From CAYLMG01 sp964493425 (GTDB lineage Bacteria > Planctomycetota > Phycisphaerae > Sedimentisphaerales > Anaerobacaceae), in assembly GCA_964493425.1 (NCBI GenBank), contig CAZBMW010000031.1:1-19828 (forward strand): a DNA stretch of 19,828 nt. The letters are read 5' to 3'. Position numbers and translations under genes: made by a program. Positions 1-7,183 of the stretch are shown here, piece by piece (positions within the stretch are counted from its first letter, which is position 1; every line of letters starts with the position of its first letter). The notes beneath the pieces are model-generated. The model did no database searches. It saw nothing but the letters and a program-made list of their open reading frames with translations, and was not told the origin of the DNA.

Positions 1-489
1 GAGCAGATTCGCGGTGAAATAGATATTGACGGCAGGGCGGATATTTACGGTCTTGGTGCAACGTTTTATCATTTAGTGACGGGCCGTGTCCCTTTTATGG
101 CAGATGAGCCTGCTGAAGTGATGCGAAAACATTTGAGGGAGGGGCTGGTTCCCCCCGACCATATTAACACTTCGCTTTCTGCGGGTGTGTCAGAAGTTAT
201 TGAGCTTATGATGGCAAAGCGCCGAGATGACCGCTACAGCAATGCCGACGAACTTCTTGCCGACCTTGAAGCTATTAAAGAAGGCCAGCTTCCTTTGCGT
301 GCTCATCAAAGATTCGATATGTCCGAGCTTGGCAAGCTTGAAGAGGGCAGGGAAATACCGCAGCAGCCGGAAACCGTTGACGTGGAAAGAGAGCAGATGC
401 TTGCCAATTACCGCGTGGCAATATTGATATTAGCGCTTGTTGCAGCGGCGTCGCTATTGGGTATGATTCTTGTTCTTATCTACCGTTGA
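1..489 (+). CDS. Ser/Thr protein kinase, C-terminal part (5' end outside window)
   Basis: The frame is open from base 1 and encodes the last 162 residues of a Hanks-type Ser/Thr kinase. Residues 11-24 (GRADIYGLGATFYH) match kinase subdomain IX, including the conserved Asp of the ADIYxLG motif, followed by an LVTGRVPF stretch. The later MMAKRRDDRYSNADELLADL segment matches subdomain XI, with its conserved Arg. The ATP-binding and catalytic loops lie upstream of the window. After a charged linker the protein ends in a hydrophobic helix (about residues 138-161, AILILALVAAASLLGMILVL) and a short YR tail. This implies a kinase anchored by its C-terminus with almost nothing outside the membrane, so it is probably not a direct sensor of external ligands as PASTA kinases are. 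It is convergent with the EF-G-like gene. Substrates cannot be inferred. Confidence 0.88.
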   Translation, partial: EQIRGEIDIDGRADIYGLGATFYHLVTGRVPFMADEPAEVMRKHLREGLVPPDHINTSLSAGVSEVIELMMAKRRDDRYSNADELLADLEAIKEGQLPLRAHQRFDMSELGKLEEGREIPQQPETVDVEREQMLANYRVAILILALVAAASLLGMILVLIYR

Positions 490-564
490 GAAGGTTTTAT
501 AATTTTGGTTTTGGTGAAAAAGCCGTCGGTTTAATAGCTGGGGAAGTTTTTTTCCGGAGTATTT

Positions 565-2595
565 TTATTCATCCTGTTTTTTCTTTGCATATTGTGCGAC
601 GACCAGCTGCTGGACGTTGGGCGGTACGACTTCATAGTGTGACAGTGACATTGAGTAGCCGCCCTGCCCGCCTGTAACACTTTTGAGCTGACTGTTATAT
701 TGTGTAACTTCAGCGAGTGGTACCTGTGCTTTTATGACGACGAAATTACCGGGCAGCATTTCCTGACCCTGCACTCTTCCTCTTTTTGAGGCTAAATCGC
801 CGGTGATATCGCCCATATTTTCCGCCGGTGCAGTTACTTCGATATTGACGATAGGCTCAAGCAGAACCGGCTTTGCCTTTTGAACGGCGTCGGTGAAAGC
901 TCCTTTTCCTGCGGCTCGAAAAGCGACTTCCTTGGAATCGACAGGGTGATGTTTTCCGTCGTAGACCGATACTTTGATATCCTGTAACGGAAAGCCGGCG
1001 ACGATGCCTGACTGCATAACGTCATTAATGCCTTTGTGGACAGCCGGCTCGAACTGGCCGGGGATGGAGGCGCCGAAGATGTCCCAGCTGAAGACTAATG
1101 ACGGGTCGGATTCGCGTTCTGCCGGCTCGACGCGCAGGTACACTTCTCCGAACTGGCCTGCACCGCCTGTCTGCTTTTTGTGCCTGTAGTGACCCTCGGC
1201 AGGGACTGTGATTGTTTCCCGATATGGGATTTTAGGCTCTTTTGTATTAACCGACAGCTTGAAGCGGTTCTCCATTTTCTCGAGCATTACCCTCAGATGC
1301 AGTTCGCCCAGTCCGTTGACGACAAGCTCTTTTGTCTGCTGGTCCCGCATAACCTTAAAGCAGGGGTCCTCCTCGGTGAGTTTTTCGATAGCATTGCTGA
1401 TTTTTTGCTCGTCGCCTCTTGTGGCAGGTTCAAGTGCAAGAGCGAACATCGGCTCCGGAGGTGCGGGCAGCTTGAATCTGCCGGCGAGCCGACCGTCGTG
1501 GACGAAGTCGTTGGTTTTGATTTCTTCAACCTTTGTAAGTGTGATGATATCACCGGCAATGCCGGCTTTTATTTCCTTGTTTTCTGCTCCCTGAGATTTC
1601 ATAATGTGTCCCGGCCTGATGCCTTTTTTCTCGTCGTTTCTGTAGATATTGGAATCCGATTTGATTGTGCCGGAAAAGATTCTGATTGTTGCGTTTTTCA
1701 TATTGGATTTCGGGTCGAAACCGATTCGAAAGGCAAGGCTAGCCAGGGCAGCGGCGGGGTCGGCGCTGAGCCCGGTGGTTTTTTCACCATCTGTTAAGAT
1801 AACCGGTTTTGCCTGCTGAGGCGACGGTGTGAAATTTACGATTATGTCGAGCAGCTCTTTTATGCCGACTTCGGCTCGGGAGTTTGTGAAGACTATCGGG
1901 ATAAGAGTGGCTGAGTTGAGGGCTTTGACAAAGACGGCGGAGATTTGCTCGTCTGTTATGTCTTCTCCGCCGAGGTATTTTTCCATAAGCTGGTCATCAG
2001 CTTCAATTACGGACTCTATCAGCTCGGTGTGAGCTTTGCCGACGTCACCGAGTGCTGATTCGCCGGTATCGTTTTTGATGCAGTCGATTATTGATGCGTT
2101 GTCGGCGGCGGGCATGTTAGCGCATCGACAGGATGGGGCGAAAACCTCGCGGATGTTTTTTAGCAGCTCGGGCAGATGGATGTTTTCGGAATCAATTTTG
2201 TTTATGACGATTATTCTCGGTTTTTCGGCTTCGGTGGTAAGCTCGAACATTTTGCGTGTTACGGTTTCGATGCCTGCTGAAGCGCTTATGACTATAAGCG
2301 CAGTTTCCGCAGCAGGGATAGCAGTTATTGATGTGCCGATGAAGTCCGGTGAGCCGGGAGTATCTATGATATTGATTGTTTTGCCGTTATATTCGGTGTG
2401 TACAATTGCAGACTGAATCGAGTGCTGGTGCTCTTTTTCCTCGTCGTAGTAGTCGCAGATGCTGGTTTTTTCATCCACGCTGCCGAGCCTGTTTGTTGCT
2501 CCTGTTATGTGCAGGATCGCCTCTGCAAGCGAGGTCTTGCCGCAACCGCCGTGTCCTAAAAGCACTATGTTTCGAATATCGTTAGTAGCTGTCAT
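565..2595 (-). CDS. EF-G-like translational GTPase (EF-G-2 type)
   Basis: 676 residues covering the whole five-domain EF-G architecture. G1 is GHGGCGKT (14-21), G3 is DTPGSPD (78-84) and G4 is NKID (132-135). Domain IV carries YRHKKQTGGAGQFGEVYLRV (470-489), and domain V has ENMGDITGDLASKRG (592-606) and TGGQGGYSM (641-649). Two features separate it from housekeeping EF-G: the P-loop lacks the usual AHIDAGKT form, and switch I reads EEKEHQHSIQSA (52-63) instead of ERGITITSA. As I recall it, this variant switch I resembles the T. thermophilus EF-G-2 family, whose members bind GTP and the ribosome but are usually paralogues of the essential EF-G. The start is set by GGAGG at 2601-2605, 5 nt before the ATG. 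A role in translation elongation or ribosome rescue is inferred; it could instead be a ribosome-associated GTPase without translocase activity. Confidence 0.9.
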   Translation of the reverse strand: MTATNDIRNIVLLGHGGCGKTSLAEAILHITGATNRLGSVDEKTSICDYYDEEKEHQHSIQSAIVHTEYNGKTINIIDTPGSPDFIGTSITAIPAAETALIVISASAGIETVTRKMFELTTEAEKPRIIVINKIDSENIHLPELLKNIREVFAPSCRCANMPAADNASIIDCIKNDTGESALGDVGKAHTELIESVIEADDQLMEKYLGGEDITDEQISAVFVKALNSATLIPIVFTNSRAEVGIKELLDIIVNFTPSPQQAKPVILTDGEKTTGLSADPAAALASLAFRIGFDPKSNMKNATIRIFSGTIKSDSNIYRNDEKKGIRPGHIMKSQGAENKEIKAGIAGDIITLTKVEEIKTNDFVHDGRLAGRFKLPAPPEPMFALALEPATRGDEQKISNAIEKLTEEDPCFKVMRDQQTKELVVNGLGELHLRVMLEKMENRFKLSVNTKEPKIPYRETITVPAEGHYRHKKQTGGAGQFGEVYLRVEPAERESDPSLVFSWDIFGASIPGQFEPAVHKGINDVMQSGIVAGFPLQDIKVSVYDGKHHPVDSKEVAFRAAGKGAFTDAVQKAKPVLLEPIVNIEVTAPAENMGDITGDLASKRGRVQGQEMLPGNFVVIKAQVPLAEVTQYNSQLKSVTGGQGGYSMSLSHYEVVPPNVQQLVVAQYAKKKQDE

Positions 2596-2649
2596 TTGGC
2601 GCCTCCAAAAACTTATTGTTTTACCTTAACCATTTCTAAAAACCCCGAA

Positions 2650-2655
2650 TCTATA
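2650..2655 (-). promoter_or_regulatory. possible extended -10 element for the EF-G-like gene
   Basis: On the minus strand the sequence TGTTATAGA contains an extended -10 (TGnTATAGA) about 50 nt upstream of the GGAGG/ATG. No good -35 hexamer lies at 16-18 nt; TTGTTC is only about 15 nt away. This is a weak call based on sequence resemblance alone. Confidence 0.3.
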
Positions 2656-2751
2656 ACATTACAGCTTAAAGAACAAGTGATTTTTGCTGAAATTCTTAAT
2701 TTAGACTTTGTTTTGAGTTAAGACGATGTGTTTTTGTTAGTTTGGGTTCAT

Positions 2752-2786
2752 AAAAAAAGGCCGAGCCCAATTAAGCCCGGCCTTTT
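2752..2786 (-). terminator. intrinsic terminator of the sigma/anti-sigma operon
   Basis: On the minus strand an A/C-flanked GC-rich hairpin (GGCCGGGC arm, AATT-containing loop, GCTCGGCC arm with one mismatch) is followed directly by seven T residues (2758-2752). Outer AAAA/TTTT pairs extend the stem. It lies about 20 nt beyond the stop of the anti-sigma gene. The opposite strand has only a four-T tail, so the main direction is minus. Confidence 0.85.
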
Positions 2787-2807
2787 GGGTACATTGTTTG
2801 GTGTTGG

Positions 2808-4238
2808 TTACGGCAATTCAGGTAAATCCTCTTCCGGCAAGTTTCCGATGCTCAGGTCTCCATAGATGACCCGATAGTCCGATGAATCTTCGGATTTCCA
2901 CCAGCAGATGGGCGTATAGGCATCGCCCAGTTTTACACCCTGGCCGTCGTAATACCAGTTGTCGTCAACTATACGTTCCTGTGCAAACACTAATCCTTTT
3001 AATATTTTGTTCATTTGTTGCATAGCCTGGTCGAATTCTTCTTTTGGGTCTCCGTCTCTGTCGAACTTTGCAATTAACAGAAGTCTTACCTCATTTGGGT
3101 CGCCGAGGTCGTTGATTTTAGATGGGAACATCCCTTCCGACATCTCTGTCCAGAAGCCGAGTGCTTCAATGAGGTTATTTTCGCCCGCATCGGATACGTC
3201 GAACTGCTTTTCTTCGAGAGTATATCCTTCCGGTGGTTCCAGACTAAACAGTGTTTCGTCAAGCTCAGCATCCCAGACGAAGTCACTAAGAACTATTGTC
3301 ATTTCTTCTTGTATTCCTTTCCCGCCAAACATAAGTATTGAATTTGACAAGTTAGCACTTCCCCCGAAATCGGCTAAGTGCAGTGACATCTTGGGCACTA
3401 TGATGTCCTTGTCCGGATTTGGCCATTGCTCCATTTTTACACGAACCGGAAGATTGGTTTCCGGATTAACCCATACAGTCGTTTTTTCAAAAGGCTTCTC
3501 AGTAACAAAGACATTTGTGATTTTGCCATCCAGTTCCTGCTGACCTGTAAAGATGCCTTCTTCTTCGTGGATTGTGCTGAGCCAATCGAGGTAATTAAGA
3601 AGTTTATTTCCTCGGGGCCTGCCTACACGATGAGTCAATATGGCTGTTTTAGAGTGTAGCATAAGATGTAGATTCTTGCCGCCGCTGAAATCAAAAATCG
3701 TGATATCACCATATGGAAGTTCCGAACGCATAATACCCGATTCAATTATCATTTTCTCTGTAGTAAATTCACGACTTTTGCCCGGGTGAAAAGTTTGCAG
3801 GTAAGTTACCGAGCGAGCCTGGTAAATCTGTTCTATCACATCCGCAAAGACAGGGGACGTTATGTTGACAGGGCCGTTGAAGTAATGCACAGCTATTAGT
3901 ATTGATATGATTATCACCACTGCTGCTGCGATTTTTGTAATTGGACTTTTCATAATAAATCTCCAGAAATTGTGTTTGTGGATTTGTTGGGAAGTTCCTT
4001 TGCTTTGTTTTACGGTTAAGTTTAATACTGAAGCTGCAGCAGAGTGATATAGTTGCTCGTCCGCGGTTTTGTTTTTCATTTCCTCGGCGACTTCGAGCAG
4101 CTTTTGGATTTGCTGCAGTTCTTCACGGCATTGCCCGCATTGGTCGAGATGGTTTTGAACACATGTTTTTTGCTGTTCGCTTAAATCGTCGAGAGCAAAC
4201 CACGCAAGTAGTTCTTTTATTTGCTTATGTGTATTCAT
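2808..4238 (-). CDS. membrane-anchored zinc-finger anti-sigma factor with LolA-like extracytoplasmic domain
   Basis: 476 residues. The N-terminal cytoplasmic segment has the ZAS anti-sigma motif HxxxCxxC (H30, C34, C37, inside QNHLDQCGQCREEL), which in known families binds and inhibits an ECF sigma factor. A single membrane helix follows at about 100-119 (ITKIAAAVVIIISILIAVHY). The remaining 350 residues should lie outside the cytoplasm. They start FADVIEQIYQARSVTY and contain TTVWVNPETNLPVRVKMEQ, a pattern typical of LolA/LolB/RseB-like beta-sheet lipoprotein-binding folds. The start has AGAGG 7 nt upstream of the ATG, and only 12 nt separate it from the sigma stop, so the two are co-transcribed. 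By analogy with RseA/RseB, the outer domain may sense an envelope signal and release the sigma factor. The signal is unknown. Confidence 0.85.
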   Translation of the reverse strand: MNTHKQIKELLAWFALDDLSEQQKTCVQNHLDQCGQCREELQQIQKLLEVAEEMKNKTADEQLYHSAAASVLNLTVKQSKGTSQQIHKHNFWRFIMKSPITKIAAAVVIIISILIAVHYFNGPVNITSPVFADVIEQIYQARSVTYLQTFHPGKSREFTTEKMIIESGIMRSELPYGDITIFDFSGGKNLHLMLHSKTAILTHRVGRPRGNKLLNYLDWLSTIHEEEGIFTGQQELDGKITNVFVTEKPFEKTTVWVNPETNLPVRVKMEQWPNPDKDIIVPKMSLHLADFGGSANLSNSILMFGGKGIQEEMTIVLSDFVWDAELDETLFSLEPPEGYTLEEKQFDVSDAGENNLIEALGFWTEMSEGMFPSKINDLGDPNEVRLLLIAKFDRDGDPKEEFDQAMQQMNKILKGLVFAQERIVDDNWYYDGQGVKLGDAYTPICWWKSEDSSDYRVIYGDLSIGNLPEEDLPELP

Positions 4239-4250
4239 AATGTAACCTCT

Positions 4251-4748
4251 TTATATTTTTAGATAGTCACCAAGCTCAGCGGCTATTTTTTTAATTGCCC
4301 GATGAATATGAACCCTGACGGTGTCCTTGGAACAGTCGAGCATTTGAGCGATTTTTTCTGTTTTTAAGCCTTCGATTTTTGATAAAGCGAATACCTCTGC
4401 CTGTCGTGAGGGCAGTTTGTCGAGACAGGCAGTAATTTTTTGCTGCAGCTCTTCAGTTTCGAGCCGGGCTGTCGGATTTTGCTTTTTGTCTGCATATTCA
4501 GGTTGTAGCTGCAACTGGTTTTTTTCTCTTGTCTTTTTTGCGAAGGCAATAGCTTCTCTGACCGTCGTACGGTATAGATACGCGCTCCAGTTTGTCCGGC
4601 TGTTGAAAGTATGCCATCGGCGCCATATTTCGAGGAATACCTGCTGATGAACGTCGAGAGCTTTCTGCCTGTCGTGTAATATTCGTATCGCTGTGTTCAA
4701 AACCTGCCTACCGTAGTCATTTATTAATTTTTCAAAATCTATTTTCAC
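4251..4748 (-). CDS. ECF-type RNA polymerase sigma factor
   Basis: 165 residues from a GTG start. Region 2 lies near the N-terminus (INDYGRQVLNTAIRILHD then DVHQQVFLEIWRRWHTF). Region 4 is the C-terminal LPSRQAEVFALSKIEGLKTE followed by IAQMLDCSKDTVRVHIHRA, a typical -35-recognising helix-turn-helix. Regions 1 and 3 are absent, as expected of ECF (group 4) sigmas. An in-frame ATG at 4805 would add 19 residues, but it has no ribosome-binding site and would sit almost at the transcript start predicted from a TATAAT at 4813-4818. The GTG at 4748 has GAAGGA at 4755-4760 with 6 nt spacing, so I prefer it. The partner anti-sigma follows directly. Targets are unknown; autoregulation is usual in such pairs but not shown here. 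Confidence 0.88.
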   Translation of the reverse strand: MKIDFEKLINDYGRQVLNTAIRILHDRQKALDVHQQVFLEIWRRWHTFNSRTNWSAYLYRTTVREAIAFAKKTREKNQLQLQPEYADKKQNPTARLETEELQQKITACLDKLPSRQAEVFALSKIEGLKTEKIAQMLDCSKDTVRVHIHRAIKKIAAELGDYLKI

Positions 4749-4754
4749 TAACCG

Positions 4755-4760
4755 TCCTTC
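4755..4760 (-). promoter_or_regulatory. ribosome-binding site that decides the sigma-factor start
   Basis: GAAGGA on the minus strand, 6 nt before GTG 4748. The longer ATG alternative at 4805 has no comparable site. Confidence 0.65.
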
Positions 4761-4769
4761 ATAAGGTTT

Positions 4770-4783
4770 AGCTGTGCACAGCT
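4770..4783. repeat. 14-bp perfect palindrome in the sigma-factor leader
   Basis: AGCTGTGCACAGCT is a perfect 14-bp inverted repeat just upstream of the sigma factor's ribosome-binding site and downstream of the putative -10 box. It could be an operator for a dimeric regulator or a small RNA hairpin in the leader. No matching second copy was seen nearby. Confidence 0.6.
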
Positions 4784-4812
4784 TAGATATGTTACCGGTA
4801 CGCATATCTGTA

Positions 4813-4818
4813 ATTATA
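4813..4818 (-). promoter_or_regulatory. possible -10 box of the sigma/anti-sigma operon
   Basis: A perfect TATAAT on the minus strand, 65 nt upstream of the GTG start. No good TTGACA-like -35 sits at 16-18 nt, so it would depend on another activator or be a chance match. Confidence 0.35.
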
Positions 4819-5108
4819 GAGGGCTGGGAAAATAATTTGTTTACAAAATTTTTGTCTTTGCAAGAAATTTGTCATTTTTTGTTGCGGATTAACGCAGCGT
4901 TAAAACCGATTTTATTGGACATTGAGAATAGTGGGTTCGATTGTTCCGGGCATATTCTATATGTTGTATTAACAGCCGAAAGACGGCCGTTATATTGTGG
5001 TGTATGTTATAGGGCGTTGGTGTTGTCCGGCTAAAGAAAAGATATAACGGGTGTCGATATCTGGTTAAGCTAATAGGGCTTAATGTTAATTGTAAAGGAT
5101 GAAAAGTT

Positions 5109-5261
5109 ATGAGCAAAAGGGAGTTGATAGAGTGCATTTGCGAAATTAACAAATCTGCAAAGGCGGAGTTTCTGGCGAATTTCAGCGAGGAGGAATTAAG
5201 TGCTTATCTTGAACATCTTATGGAGCTCAATCTCGAAGAGGTAGCTGTTTGCAGTTGGTAG
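5109..5261 (+). CDS. small acidic helical protein (50 aa), unknown function
   Basis: The ORF runs from ATG 5109 to TAG 5259-5261. It has AAAGGA 9-10 nt upstream and normal codon use. The product begins MSKRELIECICEINKSAKAE and continues with an acidic, leucine-rich helix (FSEEELSAYLEHLMELNLEE) before an AVCSW tail. It has no signal peptide and no membrane segment, and it contains three cysteines (10th region twice, once at residue 48). The pattern of an N-terminal xELIxxIxEIN helix followed by AEFLxxFSEExLxxYLxHL resembles small conserved proteins I have seen in Planctomycetes, but I know no function. It is monocistronic, transcribed away from the sigma operon and convergent with the pilT operon. 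It may be a protein-interaction module or a regulator; that is only inference. Confidence 0.72.
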   Translation: MSKRELIECICEINKSAKAEFLANFSEEELSAYLEHLMELNLEEVAVCSW

Positions 5262-5284
5262 GTGAAGCTTCTCATCTACTGTAG

Positions 5285-5299
5285 TGGTTTCTGAAACCA
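5285..5299. repeat. short hairpin between convergent genes
   Basis: TGGTTTC-T-GAAACCA forms a 6-7 bp stem in the 50-bp gap between the small gene and the 3' end of the CvpA-like gene. There is no T-tract on either side, so it is at best a weak terminator or transcript-end stabiliser. Confidence 0.35.
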
Positions 5300-5311
5300 G
5301 ATAGTGGCAGA

Positions 5312-7108
5312 CTATTTGACTATAAAACCCTCATATTCCTTGAAGCCGCCTGCGGTTTTTGTATCAGCCGGCTGTACCGAATTGATAAATACATCCGGGC
5401 CGGGTTTTACCAGGTAGAGCACGTAAAACTCTAAAATCTCTTCTGCTTTTTCCGTAATCCAGATAGAGTCAGGGAATGGTTTTTCGACAGTACCATCTTG
5501 TGCGATGACAAGGCCGTCCGGTCTTCGTTCGGCGGTGACGGCGCAAAAGTCTATTTCGTAGATGAATTCATTACTAAGTTCTCCACAGGCGATAACACCG
5601 ACAGGTTTATGAATCCGGCCGCTAAATTCCTTGAGGACGGGAAGCTGACTGCCTGCTATTTCGGAACCGACAGCAGGGTTATTGCATTTCAGGCTGAGCA
5701 GTTTGTATCCTTCGAGAGGTTTCAGGATTGAAGCAAGCCCCTTAAGAGAACGGGCGGGATACAAAGCTGTCTGTTTTTCTTTTCTTGTTGGTGTTTGCAG
5801 TTCGGCTCTGACATACTCGATTTTTGAATCTTTAAATCGAGGCTGTTCAATACTATTTTCCGTTTGGTATTTGGCGAACTCGGTTTCGCTTTCTATTGTG
5901 ATGGATAATTCCTCCAGCAGTCTGAGTTGAGCTGTCATTGAAATGCCGTAAATCTGAGCGGAACTGACGGGTTCTATTTCTGCAAAATCTTTAGCAGATT
6001 CTGATGCAGGAATGAAGAAGCTTGTTAAGGAGACTTTATCGGCGGTGACCGGTTCAGGGACCCTGGCGATGCTGTTTTGCCTGAACTCTATCATTGCTGT
6101 AGTTAAGTCCTCCGGAACCTCAAAGACGAAGTCAATCCATTTGCCAAAACCTCCGGGAAGCTGGTCGGACAAATCGTCGCGGGTAAGCTCAATTATATCG
6201 GTTAATCTTATTTTTTGTATTGTATCGTCGGTTTTAAGATAACCGATTGGGTGGATGCCGGCAGCTTTTCCGGTAAAGTGTTTTCCACTGTCTTTCGGTT
6301 TGCAAATCAGTCTCAATTGAGAAGTAATGAACTGGCATTTTGTTTTGATGTTCAGCCTTTTTATACCTGTTCTTACGATGATAAAATTGCTTGCTGTTTT
6401 CGGGGCGACGGGATTTGACTCGGAGTCTTTTAGGTCTTCCGGTGCAAACCACGCGGCGTTTTTTGCCGGGAGCACTATTTCGTTGCCGATTGAGACGATT
6501 TGGATTTTGTCAGGAACGCCCTGACGATTTAAAAAGAGCTGGTCAATATAGTGAGGGTGCATTGAGGCAAAACTTATGTTTTTGTTGATAGCACTGAAGC
6601 TGCCTGAGCTTATATGACTGAACAGCCAGCTGATAAATCCGTCCGGATTGAGAAGGACTTTTTTTGGTCTTTGCGGGTCAGGCCGATTGTTATCGAATCG
6701 CTGATAAGGATATTTCGGCGGCAGAGGCGCCATAGCAAGGGCGATAAGAACAACACCGGAGATGATAAAGCCTATCAGTATGCCGCAAATAATGCTTACG
6801 ATGCGTTCTAACTTTTTCTCGAACTCGATTTTCTCACGAAGCAGCTGGTTGAGTATGGTCTGTAAAACAGCAAAGGATAAGGCAAAGAGCAATACGAAAG
6901 AAAGGGTATGCATCCAGGGTGCAAGCGTCAGAAGGCTTTCCGGCAGCTTTGGGATGAGCAGATTTGCCAGAAGCTCGAAGTATGCAAAGCTGATGATGCT
7001 TGCGGCAAGTGTCACTATTAGCGTTCCAAATGACTTTATGAGACCGCCTTTTTGAAAGTAATATGCTGCGAATATTAATATTATCAGTATTACTAAAGCA
7101 CTGGCCAT
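5312..7108 (-). CDS. CvpA-like membrane protein with large C-terminal domain of unknown function
   Basis: 598 residues. The first about 130 form four hydrophobic helices (ALVILIILIFAAYYFQKGG; FGTLIVTLAASIISFAYFEL; a third around 68-90; IVSIICGILIGFIISGVVLI), which is the topology and spacing of CvpA/colicin V production proteins. CvpA alone is about 160-230 residues. Here it is followed by some 450 mostly hydrophilic residues that I cannot assign, with beta-rich spacing and no recognised motif. The ATG has GGAG 8 nt upstream. It is the last gene of the pilT operon, 75 nt after the ATPase-like gene. CvpA proteins elsewhere affect export, envelope integrity and biofilm traits. A role in the envelope or pilus apparatus is suggested by operon context only. 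Confidence 0.7.
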   Translation of the reverse strand: MASALVILIILIFAAYYFQKGGLIKSFGTLIVTLAASIISFAYFELLANLLIPKLPESLLTLAPWMHTLSFVLLFALSFAVLQTILNQLLREKIEFEKKLERIVSIICGILIGFIISGVVLIALAMAPLPPKYPYQRFDNNRPDPQRPKKVLLNPDGFISWLFSHISSGSFSAINKNISFASMHPHYIDQLFLNRQGVPDKIQIVSIGNEIVLPAKNAAWFAPEDLKDSESNPVAPKTASNFIIVRTGIKRLNIKTKCQFITSQLRLICKPKDSGKHFTGKAAGIHPIGYLKTDDTIQKIRLTDIIELTRDDLSDQLPGGFGKWIDFVFEVPEDLTTAMIEFRQNSIARVPEPVTADKVSLTSFFIPASESAKDFAEIEPVSSAQIYGISMTAQLRLLEELSITIESETEFAKYQTENSIEQPRFKDSKIEYVRAELQTPTRKEKQTALYPARSLKGLASILKPLEGYKLLSLKCNNPAVGSEIAGSQLPVLKEFSGRIHKPVGVIACGELSNEFIYEIDFCAVTAERRPDGLVIAQDGTVEKPFPDSIWITEKAEEILEFYVLYLVKPGPDVFINSVQPADTKTAGGFKEYEGFIVK

Positions 7109-7183
7109 TGCTACGTCTCCGTTTTTCTCTGTAGTTTATTTCGGCAGCTTACGCACGGGAAGTCGGCTGCCGGCGATTGCTGT

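Larger units (their letters stand above)
4749..5108. other. divergent intergenic region between the sigma operon and the 50-codon gene
   Basis: This stretch of about 360 bp holds the palindrome and -10 candidate listed separately, and a widely spaced 9-bp inverted repeat (CCGTTATAT at 4987-4995, ATATAACGG at 5042-5050). No RNA gene or further credible ORF was seen. It probably carries promoters for both directions. Confidence 0.5.

Noticed and set aside
1180..1797. 205-codon plus-strand ORF inside the EF-G-like gene
   Set aside because: The minus strand encodes clear EF-G domains II and III; the ORF's Cys/Phe-rich translation is typical of an antisense shadow.
4805..4805. ATG as start of the ECF sigma gene
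   Set aside because: No ribosome-binding site, position at the predicted transcript start, and extra residues that are not part of sigma region 2. The GTG at 4748 has GAAGGA at proper spacing.
4930..4950. GGGTTCGATTGTTCC resembling a tRNA T-arm
   Set aside because: The stem does not close properly and no acceptor, D or anticodon arms can be found at the required distances.
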